DNA of 64,000 nt from Flavobacterium sp. LC2016-23 (GCF_009674775.1 NZ_WKKE01000008.1:62001-126000); one strand, 5' to 3'; positions 1-8,356 are shown, counted from the stretch's first letter. Notes: generated from the letters alone by a model not told the origin. Numbers and translations: made by a program.

Positions 1-400
1 TTATGAAGGTCGATTTTAATCAAATTAAACTATGTAATTTTAAAAAATAATAGATTTAATAAATAATAAGTAAATACATTTTAAAATTAAAAAACAATAG
101 TTTAAAATGATTCTTATAAAAAACTTTTTTCAAAAAAATCCAGCAATAAAATCAAATATTTGGAATTTACTATCAAATGGATCTATGCTTAAGGTTATAA
201 ACAATCTTATGTTAACAACCGAAAAAACAAGGTAAAATGAAGTCTGAAATTAAAATAAAGCTTTCTGTTTAATGATTTTTCAAAAGATGATTAATGAGGT
301 GTAAGAAGTGAAAAATGAGCTTAAAATTCATTTATGAAGGTTACTTTTAATCTAAAAAATCTATAATATTTATATTTTTAATAGAAAATATATATAATAA
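1..400. other. AT-rich intergenic stretch, no gene seen
   Basis: No open reading frame with recognisable content is visible on either strand. It carries two near-identical ~21-bp direct copies at 1-21 and about 332-352 (both TTATGAAGGT followed by a variant of ...TTTTAATC), and at 211-226 a 16-mer, GTTAACAACCGAAAAA, that recurs at 7880-7895 in the other long gene-free gap. Nothing shows a function. A gene belonging to the left neighbour may end just before the window. Confidence 0.5.
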
Positions 401-427
401 AAAAAGCGCTTACCAGAAGCGCTTTTT
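401..427 (-). terminator. glnS rho-independent terminator
   Basis: A perfect 11-bp stem (AAAAAGCGCTT / AAGCGCTTTTT) with loop ACCAG lies 18 bp beyond the glnS stop. The A-tract on the left gives a U-tract on the minus-strand transcript; the symmetrical sequence could also stop plus-strand transcription. Confidence 0.85.
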
Positions 428-444
428 AATAGATTATAGTGATA

Positions 445-2562
445 TTATTTTTTAACCATCTCCGCAAGAATTTCAATTTCTCTTTCAGAAGCATTTTTCG
501 GAGGATTAGAATATAATTTCAAAATTTCATCATCAAACTGATTTTTTAAAGTATTATTTTCAAGATCCCTTAAATTTAAAAGCGCTTTTGAACGAACGTA
601 AGTTGATTCACTTCTAAGCGACATGGTATACAATTTTTTGATATCATCTTCTTCAAAGTCGGCTGATTTCAAAATGGAGTATTTCAAAATAAACTGAGCG
701 AATAACAAAGAACCTTTATTATTGTTAATATTCTTCTTTAATGAATTTTGCAATAATGAAAAACTGGAAATAGTTGCGATGCTCTCCCCTATTGCACTTT
801 CAATTGCAATACGCTCCGGCTTCGTCTCCACTTTAAAATATTTGTTGATTTCTTTTAAAGAATTATTGATACTGTTTTCTTCTTTTTTACCTTTTTCTTC
901 CCAAGCATCTTTTAGTCCGACAGTTTTGTTAAATACTAATTTTGAAGAAGTTGAGTCTTTATCAACCGTAAAATAACCCAAACGCTGAAACTGGAATTTA
1001 TCTTCATTTTGAGCGGTTGCCAGACTTGGTTCTACAAACCCGGTAATCACTTCCAATGAATTTGGATTCACAAAATCAAGGAAATTTTTCTCTTTATAAC
1101 TGTCCGGTGCTTCATCTGTAAACAAACGGTCGTACATACGAACTTCGGCTTGAAGAGCATGTGAAATAGAAACCCAATGCAATGTACCGGATACTTTTCT
1201 CTGACTTGCTTCTGTCCCGCTTCCACTTAAAGAATCGGTATCATAAGTGACATGAATTTCTGTAATATTTCCTTCAGCATCTTTTATAACACTTTCACCT
1301 TTAATGATATAAGCATTTTTAAGACGTACTTCTTTTCCTAAAGTCAGACGGAAATATTTCGCAGGAGCTTCTTCTAAGAAGTCTTCTCTTTCGATATATA
1401 ATTCACGCGAAAAAGGCACTTTTCTAAAACCAGCATTCTCATCTTCCTGGTTGTTTTCGGCTTCCAGCCACTCTTCTTTTCCTTCCGGATAATTGGTAAT
1501 AATCAATTTTACAGGATCTAAAACCGCCATGACACGAGGTGCGATTTTGTTCAGATCTTCGCGAATACAGAATTCTAAAACCGATACATTTATTAAATTA
1601 TCGCGCTTTGCAATTCCAATTGTATTCGCAAAATTACGTAAGGAAGCAGCAGTATAACCGCGTCTTCTCAATCCTGAAATCGTTGACATTCTTGGATCAT
1701 CCCAACCGTTAACATGCTTTTCCTTAACCAGTTGCTGTAATTTTCTTTTACTAACAACAGTATGTGAAAGGTTACGTCTGGCAAATTCTCTTTGCTTTGG
1801 ACGCAATTTATCTTCTTCTAAAATCTGATCTAAAAACCAATCGTATAATTCACGATGCGGCAGGAATTCAAGTGTACAAAAGGAGTGCGAAATTTGCTCC
1901 AAATAATCACTTTGCCCATGTGCCCAGTCGTACATTGGATAGATTTTCCAGGTATCGCCGGTTCTATGGTGATGCTTATGTAAAATCCTGTACATAATTG
2001 GATCACGCATCAGCATATTGGTAGATTTCATGTCTATTTTTGCACGAAGAATATGAGTACCAGCCTCAAATTCACCATTTTTCATTCTTTCGAATAAATC
2101 TAAATTTTCTTCAACAGAACGGTTTCTGTACGGACTGTCCACACCTTCCGTAGACGGCGTTCCTTTTTGAATTGCCATATCTTCAGAAGACTGACTATCC
2201 ACATAGGCTTTATCTTTTTTAATTAATAAAACAGCCCAGTCATATAACTGTTGAAAATAATCGGAAGCATATCGCTCTTCTGACCAGGTATACCCCAACC
2301 ATTCTACATCTTTTTTAATGGCGTCTACAAATTCCTGTTCTTCTTTTTCAGGATTAGTATCATCAAAACGTAAATTCACAGGAGACTGATAATCAATTCC
2401 TAAACCAAAATTTAACGCAATAGAACTTGCATGTCCAATGTGTAAATAACCGTTTGGTTCCGGTGGAAAACGAAAATGAAGTTTGTTATTTGACAGACCT
2501 GATTTTAGATCTTCTTCTATGATTTGTTCAATAAAATTGAGTGATTTCTCTTCTGATGCCAT
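445..2562 (-). CDS. glnS: Glutamine--tRNA ligase with C-terminal extension
   Basis: Class I aminoacyl-tRNA synthetase that charges tRNA-Gln with glutamine using ATP in the cytoplasm. The HIGH signature is exact at residues 41-44, within PPEPNGYLHIGH, and the KMSKS-like loop reads VSKRK near residues 267-271. The catalytic domain is followed by the beta-barrel anticodon-binding domain to about residue 555. At 705 residues it is about 150 longer than E. coli GlnRS (about 554). The surplus is a C-terminal helical segment from roughly residue 565, rich in Lys, Glu, Asn and Leu. Similar tails occur in GlnRS of other Bacteroidota as far as I recall; their role is not clear to me. The ATG start follows a TAnnTTTG promoter box by about 20 bp. 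It is monocistronic, with its own terminator. Confidence 0.97.
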   Translation of the reverse strand: MASEEKSLNFIEQIIEEDLKSGLSNNKLHFRFPPEPNGYLHIGHASSIALNFGLGIDYQSPVNLRFDDTNPEKEEQEFVDAIKKDVEWLGYTWSEERYASDYFQQLYDWAVLLIKKDKAYVDSQSSEDMAIQKGTPSTEGVDSPYRNRSVEENLDLFERMKNGEFEAGTHILRAKIDMKSTNMLMRDPIMYRILHKHHHRTGDTWKIYPMYDWAHGQSDYLEQISHSFCTLEFLPHRELYDWFLDQILEEDKLRPKQREFARRNLSHTVVSKRKLQQLVKEKHVNGWDDPRMSTISGLRRRGYTAASLRNFANTIGIAKRDNLINVSVLEFCIREDLNKIAPRVMAVLDPVKLIITNYPEGKEEWLEAENNQEDENAGFRKVPFSRELYIEREDFLEEAPAKYFRLTLGKEVRLKNAYIIKGESVIKDAEGNITEIHVTYDTDSLSGSGTEASQRKVSGTLHWVSISHALQAEVRMYDRLFTDEAPDSYKEKNFLDFVNPNSLEVITGFVEPSLATAQNEDKFQFQRLGYFTVDKDSTSSKLVFNKTVGLKDAWEEKGKKEENSINNSLKEINKYFKVETKPERIAIESAIGESIATISSFSLLQNSLKKNINNNKGSLLFAQFILKYSILKSADFEEDDIKKLYTMSLRSESTYVRSKALLNLRDLENNTLKNQFDDEILKLYSNPPKNASEREIEILAEMVKK

Positions 2563-2581
2563 TATTTTATAGTAATTTTAG

Positions 2582-2589
2582 CAAAGATA
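2582..2589 (-). promoter_or_regulatory. Putative glnS promoter, -7 box TATCTTTG
   Basis: On the minus strand the sequence TATCTTTG matches the Bacteroidota primary-sigma -7 consensus TAnnTTTG and sits 20 bp before the glnS ATG. No clear -33 TTG was found. Confidence 0.55.
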
Positions 2590-2679
2590 AAAAAGTTTAC
2601 AGTTTTCGGTTTACAGTTTACAGTTTTCTTTAGAAACTTCTCAGTAAACCTGAAACTTAGGACTTGAAACTAATTTAAA

Positions 2680-3039
2680 ATGGGAGTTATAAAACTAAAA
2701 AACATTCGTACTTTTTCATATCACGGCTGTTTAATCGAAGAAGGAAAAATAGGATCTGACTATACAGTAGATTTAAAAATTAAAACCAATTTGCAGCAAT
2801 CCGCACAAACAGATCATCTGGCTGACACGGTTGATTACGTGCATTTGAATAAAATTGTTACCGAAGAAATGGCGATTCGTTCGCATTTATTGGAACATGT
2901 GGCCAAAAGAATCAATATTCGTGTATTGGCAGAGATCAGTTCAATAGAAAAAACTACAGTTTGGGTTTCTAAAATAAATCCTCCTATTGGTGGTGATGTT
3001 GAATCAGTTACTATAAAAATGACGGAAAACAGACAGTAA
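2680..3039 (+). CDS. folB: Dihydroneopterin aldolase
   Basis: Predicted to convert 7,8-dihydroneopterin to 6-hydroxymethyl-7,8-dihydropterin plus glycolaldehyde in folate synthesis. The 119-residue length is standard for the family. Family hallmarks seen are the N-terminal strand with F-x-Y-H-G-C-L (FSYHGCL, residues 12-18), the following EEGKIGSDYTVDLKI strand, the DTVDYVHLNKIV segment, the helix around LLEHVAKRI, and the C-terminal strand with NPPIGGDVESV. It stands alone on the plus strand, divergent from glnS. The ATG follows a spacer containing repeated GTTTACAGTTT-type words. Other FolB-like enzymes (FolX, epimerase) share the fold, so the exact reaction is inferred from similarity. Confidence 0.92.
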   Translation: MGVIKLKNIRTFSYHGCLIEEGKIGSDYTVDLKIKTNLQQSAQTDHLADTVDYVHLNKIVTEEMAIRSHLLEHVAKRINIRVLAEISSIEKTTVWVSKINPPIGGDVESVTIKMTENRQ

Positions 3040-3086
3040 TTCTATGTTGTAAAAAACTAATTTTTTAAAATAGTTACTTTTAAAGT

Positions 3087-3116
3087 TTTGAATTTTAAAG
3101 ATTTTAGTTACTTTTG
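3087..3116 (+). promoter_or_regulatory. tRNA-Cys promoter (TTTG - 18 bp - TACTTTTG)
   Basis: The -7 box TACTTTTG (3109-3116) matches TAnnTTTG. A TTTG at 3087-3090, 18 bp upstream, fits the -33 element. Transcription would begin about 10 bp ahead of the tRNA. Confidence 0.7.
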
Positions 3117-3132
3117 CCATCCGTTCAACTAC

Positions 3133-3203
3133 GGCGTCGTGGCCGAGCGGCTAGGCTGGGCTCTGCAAAAGCTCCTACTCCGGTTCGAATCCGGACGATG
3201 CCT
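3133..3203 (+). tRNA. tRNA-Cys (GCA)
   Basis: A 71-nt cloverleaf can be drawn by hand. Acceptor GGCGTCG pairs with CGATGCC (one G-U). The anticodon stem GGGCT/AGCTC (one G-U) encloses loop CTGCAAA with anticodon GCA. The T-stem TCCGG/CCGGA encloses TTCGAAT. The discriminator base is T, as expected for Cys. CCA is not encoded. A terminator hairpin starts 6 nt downstream. Confidence 0.95.
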
Positions 3204-3419
3204 CTAAAACCTTCAGGGAAACCTGGAGGTTTTTTTGTGGTTAATTTTTAGAAAAAATTAGATAAAGAAGTACGTTCGAATCCCGACAATACTTCTAAAG
3301 CCTTCAGGGAAACCTGGAGGTTTTTTTGTGGTTAATTTTTAGAAAAAATTAGATAAAGAATTACGTTCGAATCCGGACAATACCTCTAAAACCTCCAGGT
3401 TTCCCTGAAGGTTTTTTTT
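3183..3419 (+). repeat. 91-bp tandem repeat of tRNA-Cys 3' end plus terminator, 3 copies
   Basis: Starting at the T-loop (GTTCGAAT at 3183, 3274 and 3365, spaced exactly 91 bp), the 3' part of the tRNA, its terminator and an AT-rich tail are repeated. Copy 1 belongs to the real tRNA. Copies 2 and 3 are degenerate tRNA 3' ends, with changes in the T-stem and acceptor strand (for example CCCGACAATAC for CCGGACGATGC). Copy 3 is cut off after its terminator. Tandem duplication, or relics of integration at the tRNA 3' end, would both give this picture. Confidence 0.9.
3209..3236 (+). terminator. tRNA-Cys terminator
   Basis: The hairpin CCTTCAGG-GAAA-CCTGGAGG (one G-U pair) is followed by seven or more T. 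Two further copies of the hairpin lie in the tandem repeats at about 3300-3327 and 3391-3419; the last is inverted. Confidence 0.88.
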
Positions 3420-3443
3420 GTGGTTAATTTTTTTCGCATTTTC

Positions 3444-3527
3444 TGTCATTTCGACGAAGGAGAAATCACATTCAGAAAGCAACGAACCGTAATTCCGTTA
3501 TGTGATTTCTCCTTCGTCGAAATGACA
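3444..3527. repeat. Palindromic intergenic element, perfect 28-bp inverted repeat
   Basis: The arm at 3444-3471 (begins TGTCATTTCGACGAAGGAG) is the exact reverse complement of 3500-3527, separated by a 28-nt centre. Related GACGAAGGAGAAAT palindromes are, as I recall, scattered between genes in Flavobacterium genomes, which suggests a REP- or MITE-like element. No coding capacity is credible. Confidence 0.8.
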
Positions 3528-3595
3528 AACTGTTATGAATCCGAGCGTGATCATATTATTTGCAGCAAACATAATCTTTACCTATTAAACATAAA

Positions 3596-3620
3596 AAAAC
3601 CTCTGAAGTTCAGAGGTTTT
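3596..3620 (-). terminator. Terminator of the rnr-GIN-lysE operon
   Basis: The near-perfect palindrome AAAACCTCTGAA-G-TTCAGAGGTTTT lies 26 bp beyond the stop of the LysE-type gene. The A-tract on the plus strand supplies the U-tract of the minus-strand transcript. Confidence 0.85.
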
Positions 3621-3645
3621 AAATTATATCTTGAGTTATTAACAA

Positions 3646-4326
3646 CTACTTCTTGTCAATCTTCTCAAAGGCATTCCTTACCATTTCTTTTTCTTTTGGA
3701 AACCATCCCTGAGTGATTAGCACTACTCCAAAAACCATTAAAACAATACTAATTGCTTTTTTTATTTTCAGAATATTAGTCGGTGTCATTTTTGATTTTA
3801 ACTGTTTGGCTAACATTATCTTAATACAATCAACAAGTAAATATGTAATAATAACTGATGCAAAAAAAGTAATCATTCTGCTATTTTGCATTTCTAATTT
3901 TGGTCCTACTGAAATGATCACTGCCAGCCAGAAACCAAGTACACCAATGTTAATAACGTTGAGTAAAAATCCTTTTATAAACAAACTGCCATAGTTTCTT
4001 TTTATAATATCACGATCTATTTCTTCGTCGTTTATTTTTTCCTCATTTTTTAATTTTACAAAAGAAATTATACCGTAAGCCAGCATAATAATACCACCAA
4101 AAATAAAAAGCGCAGGTTTATCTTTCAGGCTCTGAATTAATCTGTAACTTCCTAAGTAGGCAATTGCTATAAAAAAAATATCACCTAATACTACACCAAG
4201 ATCAAAAACTATAGCAGCCCTGAATCCTTTTGTAATACTGGTTTCCAGTAGTATAAAAAATACCGGACCTACCATAAAGCTCAGGAAAAGTCCCCATGGC
4301 AGTCCAGCTAAAATATCATTTATCAT
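3646..4326 (-). CDS. LysE/RhtB-family exporter
   Basis: A 226-residue inner-membrane protein with about six hydrophobic segments. The N-terminus (GLPWGLFLSFMVGPVFFILL) has the Gly-Pro of the LysE/RhtB fold, followed by a segment like the family's (TSITKGFRAAIVFDLGVVLGD). The family exports amino acids or other small metabolites by proton exchange; the substrate cannot be told here. A charged, Glu/Asp/Lys-rich cytoplasmic loop sits at about residues 92-110. It starts 14 bp after the GIN-domain gene and is last in the rnr operon. Confidence 0.85.
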   Translation of the reverse strand: MINDILAGLPWGLFLSFMVGPVFFILLETSITKGFRAAIVFDLGVVLGDIFFIAIAYLGSYRLIQSLKDKPALFIFGGIIMLAYGIISFVKLKNEEKINDEEIDRDIIKRNYGSLFIKGFLLNVINIGVLGFWLAVIISVGPKLEMQNSRMITFFASVIITYLLVDCIKIMLAKQLKSKMTPTNILKIKKAISIVLMVFGVVLITQGWFPKEKEMVRNAFEKIDKK

Positions 4327-4340
4327 TCAAATATAATTTC

Positions 4341-5009
4341 TTATTTTACTTCTTCTATTTTACCTCCAAAAACCGTTTTCTGATTAATTTGTTTTGGTTT
4401 TCCATAAATGTAAATAGAGCCTCCTGCGCTCACTTTTGCATCAACTAATGTAGAAGCATTCACATCTGCTTTTCCTCCCGCAGAAACGCTTACTGTTGTT
4501 TGTGCAGTATTTAGTTTGCTTGCCAGAAGATATCCTCCAGCTCCCAAACTTGCATCCTGATTATCGGCTTTTCCGTTTAAAGTAATTTCTCCTCCCGAAA
4601 CAGAACTTACTTTTAGTTTATTAACATCTAATTCAACATTTATTTTACCACCTTCCTGGGCACTCACTTTAAAAGCAGTTGCTTTAATAGCTTCATTACT
4701 CGAAACAGAAGCACCTTCGTTTACATCAATAAGCTCTATATGTTTGTAATAGACCGTAATATCTAAATCATCTCCCGATAATAATTTAGGAAAAGGCATT
4801 CTTAGTTTTAATAATCCTTTTTTGTTAACCACTTCAACTTCTGACTCACGTGCGCCTTTGATTACAATCTTATTTTCTGAAGACTGTACTAATTTTACAC
4901 TTAGCTTATCGAAAACCTTTACCGAATCAAAATCACCTAAATCTTTGGTAACCTGACCAAAAGACATCTGAACAAATAAAATTGCAGCTCCTATAATTAA
5001 CTTTTTCAT
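4341..5009 (-). CDS. Secreted GIN-domain (DUF2807) protein
   Basis: A 222-residue protein with a signal peptide (about residues 1-18, ending SFGQ) followed by a GIN/DUF2807 head-type auto-transporter-adhesin domain. The family forms a short right-handed beta-helix, and the Gly/Ser/Ala-rich repeating strands here (VSSVSGGEITLNG, ASLGAGGYLLASKL, VSAGGKADVNAS, VSAGGSIYIYG) fit. It is probably periplasmic or surface-located; its function is unknown. It lies 24 bp after rnr and 14 bp before the LysE gene, so it is probably co-transcribed with both. Confidence 0.88.
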   Translation of the reverse strand: MKKLIIGAAILFVQMSFGQVTKDLGDFDSVKVFDKLSVKLVQSSENKIVIKGARESEVEVVNKKGLLKLRMPFPKLLSGDDLDITVYYKHIELIDVNEGASVSSNEAIKATAFKVSAQEGGKINVELDVNKLKVSSVSGGEITLNGKADNQDASLGAGGYLLASKLNTAQTTVSVSAGGKADVNASTLVDAKVSAGGSIYIYGKPKQINQKTVFGGKIEEVK

Positions 5010-5033
5010 ACTTTTATTTTTTAAATTAAACTT

Positions 5034-7214
5034 CTATTCTGCTCTTCTTAAAAAATTAAAATCCAATTGTTTTTTAACCAAATCAGCATTTTTAACTTTT
5101 ACATAAATTTCATCTCCCAGTTGTAAAATACTATTTGAAGTTGCACCAACCAGGGCATATTGTTTTTCATCGAAAGTATAATAATCATCTTTTATCTCTC
5201 TGATTCTTACCATTCCCTCACATTTATTAGAAACAATTTCAACATAAATTCCCCACTCGGTAACACCCGAAATAACTCCAAGAAATTCTTCGTCCTGATG
5301 GTCCTGCATGTATTTAACCTGCATGTATTTGATGCTATCCCTTTCTGCATTAGTAGCTAAACTTTCCATATTCGAACAGTGTAAACATTTTGTTTCGTAC
5401 ACTTCTTCGTCTACGGAGGCTCCTTTATCTAAATAATACTGCAACAATCTGTGTACCATCACGTCAGGATAACGACGAATTGGTGAAGTAAAATGACTGT
5501 AATAATCAAAAGCTAAACCGTAATGACCAATGTTTTCTGTCGAATATTTGGCTTTACTCATACTTCTGATGGCAAGCGTATCAATTAAGTTTTGTTCTTT
5601 TTTACCATTGACCTCTTCCATCAGTGCATTCAATGACTTCGAAATATCGCCTTTGTTACGGAAATCTATTTTATATCCAAATTTAGCAATTACGGTTTGC
5701 ATCGCAATTAATTTGTCTTCATTGGGTTCATCGTGAATCCTGTAAATAAATGTTTTCTTTTGTTTGCCAATGTATTCCGCCACTTTTCTGTTGGCTAAAA
5801 GCATAAATTCCTCAATCAGATGATTGGCATCTTTTGAAACTTTAAAATAAACGCCTTCCGGTTCCCCTTCAGCATCTAAGTTGAATTTCACTTCGACTTT
5901 ATCAAAAGAAATAGCTCCGTTTGCCATTCTTTTCTTTCTCAAAATTTTAGCTAATTCATCTAATTTTAAAGTCGCATCTCTTATTTCATCTGAAACCACA
6001 TAAGCTTGTCCAGTGATCGAAATATCAACCGGAATCGTATTGTCTTTTGTTTCAATGATATATTGTGCTTCTTCATAGGCAAATCGCTGATCGGAATAAA
6101 TTACAGTTCTTCCAAACCACTGGTTGATCACCTGTGCATTTTCTGCCACTTCAAAAATAGCAGAGAACGTATATTTTTCTTCATTCGGACGTAACGAACA
6201 CGCAAAATTAGATAAAACTTCCGGAAGCATTGGCACTACTCTATCCACTAAATAAACCGAAGTGGCACGTTGATAGGCTTCATCATCCAGGATAGTTCCT
6301 TCTTCGAGATAATATGAAACATCGGCAATGTGAATTCCGATTTCGTAATTTCCATTCTCCAACTTTTTGAAAGACAAGGCATCATCAAAATCTTTTGCAT
6401 CTTTTGGATCTATCGTAAACGTAAGTGTATCACGCATATCACGACGTTTTGCAATCTCAGCCTCCTGAATCGAAGTGTCAATTTTCTGAGCAAAGACCTC
6501 TACTTCTACCGGAAAATCTGCCGGTAATCCGTATTCTGCCAGAATAGCATGGATTTCTGTATTGTGTTCTCCCGGTTTTCCTAAAACTTTAACGACAGAT
6601 CCAAACGGACTGTCTGCTCTTTTTGGCCAGTCTTCTATGGTAACCAAAACAACATCCCCATTTTCTGCTTCTCCAATTTTATCTTTTGGGATAAAAATAT
6701 CGGTATACATCTTAGGATTTGCTGTAGACACAAAAGCAAAATTGGCCTGAATATCTATTACTCCAACAAAGTCGGTTTTATTTCTTTCTACAACTTCAAT
6801 TACTTCACCTTCAGGTCTTTTCCCTTTTCTTCTGTTATAAACATAGACTTTAACTTTGTCCTTATCCAGCGCACGGTTCAGATTATTGGTCGGGATAAAA
6901 ACATCTTCTGTAAAATCCGGACAAATAAAATAAGCTGTTTTACGGCTTGTCATATCAATTGTTCCTTCGTAATAATCCTGGCTTTCGGCTTTTACCAAAA
7001 ATTTACCGGGTTCAGACTCTATAATTTTCTTTGAAGCAGCCAGAATTTTTAAATCTTTTATAATCTGGTTTCTGCTTTTTGTATCATCAAGTTCAAGTTT
7101 TGCTCCTATCTGTTTGTAATTAAATGCTTTATTAGGGCTTTGCGATAAAATTTTAAATATTTTACTAGAGAAATCATTCTCATTTTTTATCGGCTTTCTA
7201 ATTTTCTTACTCAT
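5034..7214 (-). CDS. rnr: Ribonuclease R
   Basis: A 726-residue 3'-to-5' exoribonuclease of the RNB family that degrades structured RNA. Domains in order: an N-terminal helix-turn-helix-like segment (about 10-65), cold-shock/OB domains (about 70-230), the RNB catalytic domain with acidic metal-binding residues in TIDPKDAKDFDDALSF (about 265-282), and a C-terminal S1 domain (about 640-722). The RNB core also shows the HYGLAF and FTSPIRRYPD motifs typical of active enzymes. It is the first gene of a three-gene minus-strand operon. Its length fits RNase R better than RNase II. Confidence 0.96.
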   Translation of the reverse strand: MSKKIRKPIKNENDFSSKIFKILSQSPNKAFNYKQIGAKLELDDTKSRNQIIKDLKILAASKKIIESEPGKFLVKAESQDYYEGTIDMTSRKTAYFICPDFTEDVFIPTNNLNRALDKDKVKVYVYNRRKGKRPEGEVIEVVERNKTDFVGVIDIQANFAFVSTANPKMYTDIFIPKDKIGEAENGDVVLVTIEDWPKRADSPFGSVVKVLGKPGEHNTEIHAILAEYGLPADFPVEVEVFAQKIDTSIQEAEIAKRRDMRDTLTFTIDPKDAKDFDDALSFKKLENGNYEIGIHIADVSYYLEEGTILDDEAYQRATSVYLVDRVVPMLPEVLSNFACSLRPNEEKYTFSAIFEVAENAQVINQWFGRTVIYSDQRFAYEEAQYIIETKDNTIPVDISITGQAYVVSDEIRDATLKLDELAKILRKKRMANGAISFDKVEVKFNLDAEGEPEGVYFKVSKDANHLIEEFMLLANRKVAEYIGKQKKTFIYRIHDEPNEDKLIAMQTVIAKFGYKIDFRNKGDISKSLNALMEEVNGKKEQNLIDTLAIRSMSKAKYSTENIGHYGLAFDYYSHFTSPIRRYPDVMVHRLLQYYLDKGASVDEEVYETKCLHCSNMESLATNAERDSIKYMQVKYMQDHQDEEFLGVISGVTEWGIYVEIVSNKCEGMVRIREIKDDYYTFDEKQYALVGATSNSILQLGDEIYVKVKNADLVKKQLDFNFLRRAE

Positions 7215-7388
7215 ATATCTTTTCTTATAAAGTTTAAAATTACAAATAAGATATCAGATAACAGATTTTAACAAATAGAATTATTAAAATTATAACTTTC
7301 AAAGGTCATTTATAATTCGCCAGTTTAAATTAGTGTCAACGATAAATTTTAGTAATCCTCATTTCGTATCTTTACAAAAAGACCTTTT

Positions 7389-7622
7389 ATGGAAAGCTTT
7401 AAAACGATTGCCATATTCAATTATGACCACGAAACGGTTATTCTGAAACATTTATTAGAGCAGGAAGGAATACCTTATTTTTTTGAAAATGAAATGACAC
7501 TTTCTGTCGTTCCCATGTATTCTGCAGCGCTTGGCGGAATCAAACTAAAAATCCATCCCAACGATTTCGAACAGGTTCAGGAAATTCTGGACAATCTAAA
7601 CAATCCTCTTAAAATCGTTTAA
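7389..7622 (+). CDS. DUF2007 small protein
   Basis: A 77-residue soluble protein resembling the DUF2007 family, often annotated as putative signal-transducing or PII-related protein. It begins with the family's pattern (TIAIFNYDHETVILKHLLEQEGIPYFFENE) and ends with a helix, HPNDFEQVQEILDNL. No biochemical role is established to my knowledge. A TATCTTTA sequence at 7367-7374, one base from the TAnnTTTG box, precedes the ATG by 14 bp. It borders the long gene-free gap that may be an origin. Confidence 0.8.
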   Translation: MESFKTIAIFNYDHETVILKHLLEQEGIPYFFENEMTLSVVPMYSAALGGIKLKIHPNDFEQVQEILDNLNNPLKIV

Positions 7623-8300
7623 ACAGTTCTTTTTTTCATTCTCAAAAAAATTTTTTCTCTTTTAAACTTTCAAAGTTGTCAACATATATTAAATACAACA
7701 AAAAGAAAATTTTAAATTAAATTAATTTTTGATGGTTATTATAGCGTGTTAATATGTCGTATAAATTTATTTTTAAATGTATTGAAATGAAGTTTTGCTT
7801 ACTTATATAGAGTTATCAACATAGTTATATTTAGTTAAAGGATTAATTTTTAGGCCTTTTTCATTTTTAATTAACATTGGTTAACAACCGAAAAAGGATT
7901 CATTTTGTAGATAACTTCATAACCTGAATTTTGTTGAAAATGGCATTTTCGATATTGATAACTTTTCTAAAAATTCATCAAACTTTATTAGGTTTTTTCA
8001 TTGCAGTTTTGGATTAGGTTTTTTTTCGACACGACCAAAAAAAACTTCTAATTTTCTATCCGAACTTATTAACAAATAATGTTAATTTAAAGTTAACTGA
8101 ATATCAACGAATTACGTTTTGGTATTAACATTCTAAAATTTTAACAAAAAAGTTATTTATTTCTAATTGATTATCAGATTATTACAGAGATGTTAAGATT
8201 GTTGATAAGTGATAAGGTTTTGATATAAAGTGAGTTATACAGCAACTTATTTTAACCACAAATGTTACAATCTCTTGCGTAAAGTTAAGAAAGCTAAACC
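7623..8300. other. Gene-free AT-rich region with DnaA-box-like cluster; candidate oriC
   Basis: No credible gene. Two exact TTATCAACA 9-mers occur in opposite orientation (7813-7821 plus, 8200-8208 minus). One-mismatch relatives lie at 7676-7684, 7932-7940 (minus), 7953-7961 (minus), 8066-8074 and 8252-8260 (TTAACCACA). The word TTAACA recurs, and ATTAGGTTTTTT occurs twice 26 bp apart (7987 and 8013). The prevailing gene strand switches from minus to plus across this gap. These traits fit a chromosome origin, but AT richness makes near-matches common by chance, and dnaA is not in the window. Confidence 0.4.
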
Positions 8301-8356
8301 CGTTTAAGTCTATGGCATTCTAATACCAAAAATAGATTAAAGCAGATACAGTTTTT

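Noticed and set aside
3420..3716. Plus-strand ORF of 98 codons over the inverted repeat
   Set aside because: It crosses the palindrome, the terminator and the 3' end of the LysE-type gene on the other strand; no sensible protein.
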